Shown piece by piece: positions 5,710 through 11,494 of a stretch of 11,494 nt of DNA. Numbering within the stretch: position 1 is the first letter of the stretch; the number at the start of each line of letters is the position of its first letter. The stretch is taken from contig PMBP01000522.1 of NCBI GenBank assembly GCA_003152975.1, positions 2,721 to 14,214 of the forward strand, read 5' to 3'. Source of the stretch: Phycisphaerales bacterium. Lineage in GTDB: Bacteria; Planctomycetota; Phycisphaerae; Sedimentisphaerales; Anaerohalosphaeraceae. The notes under the pieces were generated by a model. The model was not told the origin of the DNA. It ran no database searches and saw nothing but the letters and a program-made list of their open reading frames with translations. A program made the position numbers and the translations under genes.

Positions 5710-8700
5710 TCACTCGTTTCGCAGGGCGTCGAGGAGGTTGCCGCGCAGCGCGGCGGCCGCGGCCAGACGAACCCACAATAGGCCGCACGCGGCGATAACG
5801 ACGACCAGCACTACAAGCGGAACAATCGGAACCTGGTTGCCTGCGGAGCGGATCGCCGGCAGGACCGCGACCAGGCCGCACACAGCACCGATTACCACGC
5901 CGAGAAGGACTAGCAGGATATGCTCGCCGATCAGCAGTGCGTGCAGCCGCGGCCGCGCAAAGCCGACGGCCCGCATCATCGCCAACTCGCCGGACCGCTG
6001 GAGGACATTGACCCAGACGACAAAGCCCAGGCCGATGGTGCCGATGACCAGGCCCAGCCCGCCCAGAAGCGCGAAGATCGACAGGTAGGTGTTTTCGACG
6101 GCGGCAAACATCGCCAGCCGTTCGACGGCGGGAGTGACCTCCAGGCCGTAATCGCGAAGCGAATGGCTGAGCGCATCGGCGACGGCGGTTTGGCGGTCAG
6201 CGGGCGCGTCGATGAGGAAGGCCTTGTAGCCGCCGACCGATGGGAAGCGGCGGATGAAATTGGCTTCCGAAATAATCAGGCCCCCTTGCAGGATCGAGTT
6301 GTTCAGCATCCCGACGATGCGGAGGCGAATAGGATTGCCCTTGTCGTCGGTGAAGGCGATCTCGTCGCCAAGCCGCTTGCCGAGGGCCCAATAGACCGTC
6401 GCGTAATCCCCGACAGCGGAGATACAGTCGGAGCCGAGATCGTCATCGAGAAGGCGCCAGAAAGTGCCGTATTTTAGGGACACCGATTTTTCGTCAAAGA
6501 GACCGCAAAAAGGACGGTATTGGGCATCTTTGAACCGAAAGGCGTTCAGGTCGGTCAGTCGGGCTGAATCGACGCCGTAGATGCGCGGCTGCTGGGCACG
6601 GTTGAGGTTGAGGCAACTGGCGTCATCGCCTTCGCGGACCCGCATGGGGATAACGCCGACATCTTTCGTCGCGGCGGCATCGAGATTGAAGAAGCTGCGG
6701 CCTTCATCGGTGCCGGGATCCTTGGGCAGGTCGATGGCCGATTGCGCAAAAAGGGCAAAGCCGCCAGTGCCGCTGGAGCGGAGGTGCGCGGTTGCCAGGG
6801 GATTTTGGCGATTGGCGCCGACGGCGACGACGAGAAACACTCCGATGGCCAGCAGGAGAATGACCGCCAGCGAGCGGCCCTTGCGGCGGGTGGTGTTGCG
6901 GCGGGCCAGTTGGGATAGTCGGCTTAGCGAAGTGTGTTTGTCGTGAATCCAGGCCAGCCAACGATATGCGATTGAGATAGCGCCGATCAACATCAATGAG
7001 CCAATGCCAAAGAATAGGCCGGGATCGGGATTGATTAAACCGACGATCAGCAACGGGATTGCGGCAAGCGCACAGGTCCCGCCGAGCCAGGCGTTGACGC
7101 GGCCGGGGATCGAGCTGGATGTTGAAGATTCGTCCGGTCCGGCGAGCAGTTCGCGGGCGGGGCGCCGCAGGGGTTTTCGCAAGGTCATCGTGCAGGCGGC
7201 AAGGCCGATCACGATTGAGATGCTGCCGCCGATGAGCACGGAGCGAAGGGTGGGGTGGAACCACAGCGTCGCGCCCGCAACGGCGCCGGACCAGACCGAC
7301 TCCAGCGCGGTGATCATCACGGCGGTATAGCCCAGCGCGGCCAGCGAGCCGAGCACGGCGCCGGCGACGCAGAGGATGGCGGCCTCGGCCAGCAAGACGC
7401 GGCGGACCTGCGATGCGGGCCAGCCGACGGCGACAAGCAGACCGGCTTCTGAGAGCCGCTGCTGGAGGCCGAAGGCGAAGATCAGAGCGATCAGCACGAT
7501 GGCCGAGGCGATCAGAAACATGCTCAGGCCCAGGAAGAGGCCCCCGAAGCTGGAGGTGCCGGCACTGGCGGCGTCGGCCTGATCGCGAATCGGCTGGACG
7601 GTCAGGCCGCTTGCCGATGGCTTGACGGATTTGCGGATCGCGGTGGCGATGGCTTCGGGCGAGTTACCCGCGGCGGGCCAGCGAACGGCCGTGAGATTGC
7701 CGAAGCGGTTTTGCCAGATGGTTTGGCCAGTCGCAAGCGGGATCAGGGCCTTGGGTGTGCCGCGAAAATCATCCCAATACTTTTCGTCTTTGTCGCGAAT
7801 GCGATCGAGGGCCAGCGGAATGCCGGGTTTCCAGTCGCGGCAGTTTTTGCTGTCGGCCAGGCCCGGAAATTCGGGCATTCGGTCGCGGTCCAGGGCCGGG
7901 TGATCCATTGGGACGATGCTGCAGACGGTAAAGGCGCTGGCGGCGATCACGAGGCGGCGGGCATCATCGACGAGGTAGTATTGCATCGTCAGCATGTCGC
8001 CAACCTTGGCGCCGAGATCGTCGGCGAGCCATTGGTTGAGGACGATGGGATTGTCGCGCGAGTCGGCCGGGAACAGGCCGGGATTAGTGTCGGGCAAAAC
8101 GGCCGTGACAATCGAATAGGGTGTCACTCGGTCGCCGATGCGGAGTTCGTTGACAAAGTAGGTCAGCGCCGGCGACGCGCCTTTTCCGGCGGTCATCGCC
8201 GCGGCGACGATCGGCGGCTCCAGAAAGACGCGAGGTGATCGCAGTTCGATCTGGCCGTTGGCCAGGTTCCGCAGTTCCAGGCCGAAGTCTTCGATACGGA
8301 TGGATTCGGCCAGCGCCGCCTCAACCGAGCCGTCGCGATTGGGCACGGTGCACAGCAGGATGTTGGCCTTGCCGGTTTGTCCGATCTTGTCGGCGATCAT
8401 CGACAACGGCACAAAGACATTCAGTGGCGCCGCCTGGTTGGCGAAGAGGTTGAAATCGCCGAAGTCATCGGCTGATGCGACCGCCGCGATGGTCGGGCGA
8501 AAGGCGATCGACGATTCGTCCGGGCCGGCGAGCGCCACATCGCGCGGAAGCAGGCCGGGCTTAGCCACGCGAAGAACGATCTCGCCGCCGGGCTGAATGT
8601 CCAGTCGCCGGGCGAGCGCTTCGTTGAGGATGACCGAATCGAGGCCAAACTGCGGGGGATTTGTTGTCGTTGGGCCCAGGCGGAAGAAATGATCGTCGAT

Positions 8701-9030
8701 GCCGACAAGCTGAACGGAATTGACGCGGCGGTCGGTGTCGGGGTTGATCGCGACGGCGGGCAATATGATCGCCGGCACCACATCTGCGGCGAGCCGTTTG
8801 GAGAGATCCTCGGCCAGTTGCTGGCGGAAGAATCGGTCGCCGCCGATCAGGGCTGTCTGGATCCGGCCGAGGCGCAACTCGACGCGGTGGGTCAGGCCGT
8901 AGCGGACACAGTCGCCGACCAGCAGCGCGCCGGTCAGGACCGCCGTTCCCAGCGCCGCCGACAACAGCACGCCGGCGGAGGTCCAGCGGTAGTGGGAAAG
9001 CGACCGGAGAATCAGGCGGCGGGCGTTCAT
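5710..9030 (-). CDS. FtsX/LolCE-type ABC transporter permease, large two-FtsX-domain form
   Basis: A 1106-residue inner-membrane permease of the MacB/LolCE/FtsX superfamily, which uses ATP hydrolysis in the cytoplasm to move or extract substrates on the periplasmic side rather than pumping them through a pore. Layout: one N-terminal helix at about 17-40; a periplasmic domain at about 45-490; first FtsX core at about 497-625 with three helices and the cytoplasmic coupling segment QQRLSEAGLLVAVGWPASQVRRVLLAEA; three further helices at about 648-740; a second periplasmic domain; and a second FtsX core at about 980-1090 with the matching coupling segment QRSGELAMMRAVGFARPRLHALLIGE. About ten helices in all. 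This is the duplicated form, so one chain may supply both halves of the membrane part. Its ATG overlaps the ATPase stop (ATGA), so translation is coupled. The peptide AGPDESS occurs twice (168-174, 630-636). Substrate unknown: lipoprotein release, lipid or peptide export are all possible. Confidence 0.92.
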   Translation of the reverse strand: MNARRLILRSLSHYRWTSAGVLLSAALGTAVLTGALLVGDCVRYGLTHRVELRLGRIQTALIGGDRFFRQQLAEDLSKRLAADVVPAIILPAVAINPDTDRRVNSVQLVGIDDHFFRLGPTTTNPPQFGLDSVILNEALARRLDIQPGGEIVLRVAKPGLLPRDVALAGPDESSIAFRPTIAAVASADDFGDFNLFANQAAPLNVFVPLSMIADKIGQTGKANILLCTVPNRDGSVEAALAESIRIEDFGLELRNLANGQIELRSPRVFLEPPIVAAAMTAGKGASPALTYFVNELRIGDRVTPYSIVTAVLPDTNPGLFPADSRDNPIVLNQWLADDLGAKVGDMLTMQYYLVDDARRLVIAASAFTVCSIVPMDHPALDRDRMPEFPGLADSKNCRDWKPGIPLALDRIRDKDEKYWDDFRGTPKALIPLATGQTIWQNRFGNLTAVRWPAAGNSPEAIATAIRKSVKPSASGLTVQPIRDQADAASAGTSSFGGLFLGLSMFLIASAIVLIALIFAFGLQQRLSEAGLLVAVGWPASQVRRVLLAEAAILCVAGAVLGSLAALGYTAVMITALESVWSGAVAGATLWFHPTLRSVLIGGSISIVIGLAACTMTLRKPLRRPARELLAGPDESSTSSSIPGRVNAWLGGTCALAAIPLLIVGLINPDPGLFFGIGSLMLIGAISIAYRWLAWIHDKHTSLSRLSQLARRNTTRRKGRSLAVILLLAIGVFLVVAVGANRQNPLATAHLRSSGTGGFALFAQSAIDLPKDPGTDEGRSFFNLDAAATKDVGVIPMRVREGDDASCLNLNRAQQPRIYGVDSARLTDLNAFRFKDAQYRPFCGLFDEKSVSLKYGTFWRLLDDDLGSDCISAVGDYATVYWALGKRLGDEIAFTDDKGNPIRLRIVGMLNNSILQGGLIISEANFIRRFPSVGGYKAFLIDAPADRQTAVADALSHSLRDYGLEVTPAVERLAMFAAVENTYLSIFALLGGLGLVIGTIGLGFVVWVNVLQRSGELAMMRAVGFARPRLHALLIGEHILLVLLGVVIGAVCGLVAVLPAIRSAGNQVPIVPLVVLVVVIAACGLLWVRLAAAAALRGNLLDALRNE

Positions 9031-9713
9031 GGGCGGTCCTGCGGTTCGGAGAGGGTGCCGTCAACGAGTTGATAGCGCCGCTGCATCAGCCGTGCCAGTC
9101 GAAGCGAATGGGTTACGACGATCATCGCCAGGTTCTCCTCGCGGACCAGATCGACCAGCAGTTGACCAATCTGTTCGGCGGAGGCGGCGTCGAGCGAGCC
9201 GGTGGGCTCGTCGGCCAGCAGGACTTTCGGATTATTGATCAGCGCCCGGACGACGGCGACTCGCTGGCGCTGGCCGCCGCTGAGCTGGCCGGGGCGATGA
9301 TTTTCGCGGTCGGACAGGCCGACGCGATGGAGCAACTCGTGGGCGCGATGGATGGCGTCGTCCGGAGGCGAACCGCCGGCCAGGGTCGGGATCAGCACAT
9401 TTTCCAGGACGGTGCACTGCGGCAGCAGGTGGTGTAGCTGGAATACAAAACCGATCAAGCGATTGCGGATGGCGGCCAGCTCGGCGTCGTTGAGGCCGGC
9501 CAACGGTCGGCCGTCGATGCGGATTGTGCCCTCGTCGGGAGTGTCCAGGGCTCCGATGCAGTTGAGCAGCGTGCTTTTGCCGCTGCCGGAGGGGCCGACG
9601 ATGGCGACGCTTTGACCTTTATCCACGGTCAGACAGACGCCCCGCAGGACCTGCTGGACCGCACCCTCGGGCGTGGAATACCGTTTGCCGACCTTTTGCG
9701 CTTCGACCAACAT
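9027..9713 (-). CDS. ABC transporter ATPase, LolD/MacB type
   Basis: A 228-residue nucleotide-binding subunit with every motif intact: Walker A GPSGSGKST (40-48), Q-loop Gln92 in FVFQLHHLLPQCTVLENV, signature LSGGQ (144-148), Walker B VLLADE (164-169), D-loop SLD and switch His202 in VVTHS. The sequence around the Q-loop and the ending NPKVLLADEPTGSLD are typical of the LolD/MacB/FtsE branch, which pairs with FtsX-type permeases, and the permease follows with a 4-base overlap. First gene of the operon; it is preceded by GAGGA five bases from the ATG and by a sigma70-type promoter about 50 bases upstream. It would sit on the cytoplasmic face of the membrane as a dimer. I give no gene symbol because lolD and macB-like exporters cannot be told apart from the ATPase alone. 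Confidence 0.95.
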   Translation of the reverse strand: MLVEAQKVGKRYSTPEGAVQQVLRGVCLTVDKGQSVAIVGPSGSGKSTLLNCIGALDTPDEGTIRIDGRPLAGLNDAELAAIRNRLIGFVFQLHHLLPQCTVLENVLIPTLAGGSPPDDAIHRAHELLHRVGLSDRENHRPGQLSGGQRQRVAVVRALINNPKVLLADEPTGSLDAASAEQIGQLLVDLVREENLAMIVVTHSLRLARLMQRRYQLVDGTLSEPQDRP

Positions 9714-9761
9714 GGCTGTCCTCGATTTCTGATTGGATTTCGGGCCTCGTTTGGCCGATCT

Positions 9762-9790
9762 ATAATACCCGGATGGTTTTTCACAGACAA
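9762..9790 (-). promoter_or_regulatory. Sigma70-type promoter of the ABC-larA operon
   Basis: On the minus strand TTGTCT (9790-9785) and TATTAT (9767-9762) are 17 bases apart, matching four and five of six consensus bases. The start of transcription would be near 9755, giving a leader of about 40 bases before the ATPase ATG at 9713. Confidence 0.6.
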
Positions 9791-9799
9791 CAATAATGC

Positions 9800-9828
9800 T
9801 TGACTTGGGGGGTGGGAATCCCTATAAT
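9800..9828 (+). promoter_or_regulatory. Strong sigma70-type promoter of the parvulin gene
   Basis: TTGACT (9800-9805) and a perfect TATAAT (9823-9828) are separated by exactly 17 bases. Transcription would begin near 9835, leaving a leader of about 50 bases. Its -35 box is only nine bases from the -35 box of the divergent promoter, so the two polymerases may compete. Confidence 0.8.
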
Positions 9829-9875
9829 GGATAGTTTGTGTTTATTATCAAGTACAGAATCCGTCCAGTTCAGAA

Positions 9876-9879
9876 AGGA
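9876..9879 (+). promoter_or_regulatory. Ribosome binding site choosing the parvulin start
   Basis: AGGA within AGAAAGGAAAAGC, six bases before the ATG at 9886. It favours this start over the in-frame ATG at 9838, which lies just ten bases after the -10 box, has no such site, and would put a charged 16-residue tail ahead of the signal sequence. Confidence 0.75.
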
Positions 9880-9885
9880 AAAGCA

Positions 9886-11241
9886 ATGATGCGGTATGTG
9901 CAGATGATGGCCCTGATCGTGGCGTTCTCGGCGGCGGTTGTGTTGGGAATGGGCAAGAGTGAAGGCCCGACGAAAAAGACCCAAGAGGCGGTCAAGCCCA
10001 TCGCGGCGCCCGCTCAACCTGCGGCCCCGGCCGCTCCAGCTCCCGTAGCCGCGCCCAAGCCCGCGGCCCCGGCTCCCGCTCCCGCGGCCGCGCCAACACC
10101 CGCCCAGGCCCCCAAACCCGTGGCGGCTCCGGCTGCCCCTGCGACCCCCAAGCCCGCGGTGGCCATCAATCCGGAAGAGGTGATTATCAAGGTTAACGGA
10201 GTCGAGATTCGACGGGCGGTTCTTGAGCAGTTTGTTGACCAGCGGTCCAAAATGCAGCTTCAGATGCTGGGCCCGATGGGCTCCAACCTTCCCCCGGATG
10301 CCATGGAGAACATGAAGCAACGGCTGCGTCCGCAGGTGTACGAGATGCTGATCGACAAAGAACTGGCCGAGCAACAGATCAAGGCCAAGCAGATTCAGAT
10401 TACCGACGAGCAGATCGATGTCCGCATCGAGGAAATCGCCAAATCCCGCGGCAAGACCGTCAAGGATATGGAAGGCGAGATGGCGGCTTCGGGCGCCAAG
10501 ATGGAAGATGTCCGCAAGGAAATCCGGCTGAGCATGGGGCTCGATAAGTTGCTGGAATCGGCGATGACCGACGCGGATAAGACCGTCTCCGACGAAGAGG
10601 CCAAGAAGTTTTACGACGACAATATCAAGCAGTTCAGCCAGCCCGAACAGGTCCAGGCCAGCCACATCCTGCTGGGTACCAAGGACATGGACGCCGCCGC
10701 CAAGACCGCGGCCAAGACCAAGGCCGAAGAAGTGCTCAAGCTGGTCAAGGGCGGCGGCGATTTCGCGGCCCTGGCCAAGGAACATTCGACCTGTCCGTCC
10801 AAGGAACGCGGCGGCGACCTTGGATTTTTTGCCAAGGAACAGATGGTTCCGGAATTTGCCAATGCGGCCTGGGCGATGAAGGTCGGCGATGTCAGCGATA
10901 TCGTCGAGTCGCAGTTCGGGTTTCACATCATCAAGGTGACCGGCCGCAAAGAGGCCGTGACCGAACCGTTTGACAAAGTCAAGGAGCAGATCGTCAACAA
11001 CCTCAAGACGCAGAAGCGCCAGCAGTTCTGGACCACCTTCCGCGTCAAGATGCGGGAAGGGGCCAAGATCGAAAAGCTGGTCGAATTCAAGATGCCTGAG
11101 CCGCCGGTTGCCCCGGGTGCTCCCGCCGCCGGCGCCCCGAAGGTTGTTCCGGTCACGCCCAAGCCGGCTGCCGAGGCCAAACCCGCCGACGGCAAGACCG
11201 TCACAATTCAGCCCAAGAGCGCCGAGGGCGAAAAGAAGTAA
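9886..11241 (+). CDS. Secreted SurA/PrsA-like peptidyl-prolyl isomerase (parvulin)
   Basis: A 451-residue exported foldase that would catalyse cis-trans isomerisation of prolyl bonds in proteins outside the inner membrane. Order: signal sequence or membrane anchor at 1-22 (MMRYVQMMALIVAFSAAVVLGM; no lipobox Cys and no clear AXA site); Ala/Pro-rich linker at 37-94; SurA-type chaperone region at about 97-250, starting VIIKVNGVEIRRAVLEQFV and mostly charged helices; parvulin domain at about 254-353 with His260 in ASHILL, Cys303 in STCPSKERGGDLGFF and His347 in FGFHIIKV, all at family active-site positions; closing helices to about 402; and a second Ala/Pro/Lys-rich tail at 405-451. The linkers may hold the domain away from the membrane or reach through peptidoglycan. 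It has its own strong promoter and ends before a strong terminator, so it is monocistronic. It is divergent from the ABC operon. Not named surA or prsA because orthology cannot be settled here. Confidence 0.92.
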   Translation: MMRYVQMMALIVAFSAAVVLGMGKSEGPTKKTQEAVKPIAAPAQPAAPAAPAPVAAPKPAAPAPAPAAAPTPAQAPKPVAAPAAPATPKPAVAINPEEVIIKVNGVEIRRAVLEQFVDQRSKMQLQMLGPMGSNLPPDAMENMKQRLRPQVYEMLIDKELAEQQIKAKQIQITDEQIDVRIEEIAKSRGKTVKDMEGEMAASGAKMEDVRKEIRLSMGLDKLLESAMTDADKTVSDEEAKKFYDDNIKQFSQPEQVQASHILLGTKDMDAAAKTAAKTKAEEVLKLVKGGGDFAALAKEHSTCPSKERGGDLGFFAKEQMVPEFANAAWAMKVGDVSDIVESQFGFHIIKVTGRKEAVTEPFDKVKEQIVNNLKTQKRQQFWTTFRVKMREGAKIEKLVEFKMPEPPVAPGAPAAGAPKVVPVTPKPAAEAKPADGKTVTIQPKSAEGEKK

Positions 11242-11246
11242 CAAAT

Positions 11247-11281
11247 TAGGATGTAGGATATAGGATTTAGTGTTTAGAGGG
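11247..11281 (+). repeat. Degenerate heptamer repeat
   Basis: Five 7-base steps that all begin with TAG follow the parvulin stop: TAGGATG, TAGGATA, TAGGATT, then the diverged TAGTGTT and TAGAGGG. The repeat ends where the terminator stem begins. It is likely a simple-sequence tract; no function is evident. Confidence 0.5.
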
Positions 11282-11308
11282 GCGGGCTTTGGCTCGCCCC
11301 TTTGTTTT
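11279..11308 (+). terminator. Intrinsic terminator of the parvulin gene
   Basis: GGGGCGGGC pairs with GGCTCGCCCC-type arm (nine pairs, one of them G-U) around a TTTG loop, followed by TTTGTTTT. It lies 37 bases after the stop codon. The high-GC stem and T-rich tail make this a good rho-independent terminator. Confidence 0.87.
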
Positions 11309-11321
11309 GCGCGGGAATGAC

Positions 11322-11369
11322 ATGGAGGGCGGGAATGCCACACGGACCCGACAGAGCGGGTCCCTCCAT
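11322..11369. repeat. Nested inverted repeat
   Basis: The inner arms GGACCCG (11344-11350) and CGGGTCC (11357-11363) are perfect and flank ACAGAG. Outer arms ATGGAG (11322-11327) and CTCCAT (11364-11369) enclose them, with a 16-base insert on the left side only. The left part also holds a 12-base direct repeat with one mismatch (11311-11322 and 11329-11340, core GCGGGAATG). No T-run follows, so it is not a terminator. It may be part of a dispersed element or a processed RNA structure. Confidence 0.5.
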
Positions 11370-11384
11370 CGGCAACGCAGAAAC

Positions 11385-11426
11385 AAACCGCCGGTTGGCC
11401 TTTCGGTCGCCGGCGGTTTTTATTTT
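11385..11426. terminator. Second hairpin terminator, possibly bidirectional
   Basis: AAACCGCCGG (11385-11394) pairs with CCGGCGGTTT (11410-11419), with an inner GGCC/GGTC stem around a TTTC loop and a small internal loop. On the plus strand it is followed by TTTTTATTTT; on the minus strand by TTTGTTTC. It could stop read-through from the parvulin gene and also end a convergent gene entering from the right. Confidence 0.72.
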
Positions 11427-11446
11427 GTCAGAAAAAATTTCTGACA
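11426..11446. repeat. Perfect 9-bp palindrome with 3-base centre
   Basis: TGTCAGAAA (11426-11434) and TTTCTGACA (11438-11446) are exact inverted copies around AAA. The palindrome starts at the last T of the preceding terminator tail. It could be an operator, a repeat-element end or the tail of a compound terminator read from the right. Confidence 0.6.
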
Positions 11447-11464
11447 CCCTATATTTTCCCAAGG

Positions 11465-11494
11465 TCATCGACCGGTCATTTGCTCCAGCTTTTC
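11465..11494 (-). CDS. Possible 3' end of a convergent gene (last nine codons)
   Basis: Read on the minus strand from the right edge, one frame gives EKLEQMTGR followed by TGA at 11467-11465. The stop is followed on that strand by the palindrome and the second hairpin terminator with a T-rich tail, as expected after a gene. Nine codons cannot prove coding, and no product can be named. Confidence 0.3.
   Translation of the reverse strand, partial: EKLEQMTGR

Noticed and set aside
9838..9885. Upstream in-frame ATG as start of the parvulin
   Set aside because: It lies right at the predicted transcription start, has no ribosome site, and would bury the signal sequence behind 16 charged residues.
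9781..11343. A 520-codon open frame antisense to the parvulin gene
   Set aside because: It is Leu/Gly/Arg/His-rich with no recognisable domain, exactly opposite a gene with clear domains, promoter, ribosome site and terminator. GC-biased third positions and the Ala/Pro-rich tracts explain the open frame.
1..11494. RNA genes, CRISPR arrays, insertion sequences, prophage or toxin-antitoxin genes
   Set aside because: Read for these and found no tRNA-like or rRNA-like sequence, no regularly spaced repeats, no transposase or integrase motifs and no small gene pairs of that kind.

Overview
The window is GC-rich DNA (by eye around 60%, with G or C strongly preferred at third codon positions) from a bacterium with an outer membrane. 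The mix of genes (a Cache/multi-PAS hybrid-free sensor kinase, a LexA, a nickel-pincer LarA-family protein, a very long FtsX-type permease, an Ala/Pro-rich parvulin) would fit a planctomycete, perhaps of the Phycisphaerae. That is an inference from gene style only: no rRNA or other marker gene is present.

From left to right: (1) 1-3129, minus strand, a large membrane sensor histidine kinase whose C-terminus runs off the left edge inside the ATP-binding domain; it has a periplasmic Cache domain, two membrane helices, five PAS domains, one of them with a cysteine cluster, and a HisKA domain. (2) 3130-3302, a gap with two RNA-hairpin candidates. (3) 3303-4197, minus strand, lexA preceded by a small unknown ORF that overlaps the 5' part of lexA in another frame. 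About 80 bp upstream lies a tandem 11-bp repeat that forms GAAC-N7-GAAC, the direct-repeat type of LexA operator known from Alphaproteobacteria. (4) 4416-9713, minus strand, a three-gene operon: LolD/MacB-type ATPase, 1106-residue FtsX-type permease (4-bp ATGA overlap), LarA-like protein (4-bp gap). (5) 9714-9885, a divergent promoter region with two well-formed sigma70-type promoters back to back. (6) 9886-11241, plus strand, a secreted SurA/PrsA-like parvulin. (7) 11242-11494, a short region dense in structure: a heptamer repeat, a strong terminator, a nested inverted repeat, a second hairpin terminator that could work in both directions, a perfect palindrome, and perhaps the last codons of a convergent gene.

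Functional picture: the ABC operon and the parvulin diverge from one intergenic region and both act on the cell envelope (lipoprotein or other substrate extraction, and folding of exported proteins). LarA is co-transcribed with the exporter but no link between the two is known from the sequence. lexA and its small upstream ORF form a separate, probably DNA-damage-controlled unit. No RNA genes, CRISPR arrays, insertion sequences or phage genes were seen.

The items most worth a second look are the GAAC-N7-GAAC operator upstream of lexA, the long out-of-frame overlap of the small ORF with lexA, the cysteine-cluster PAS domain, the pairing of a LarA-family enzyme with an ABC exporter, and the structured region after the parvulin gene.
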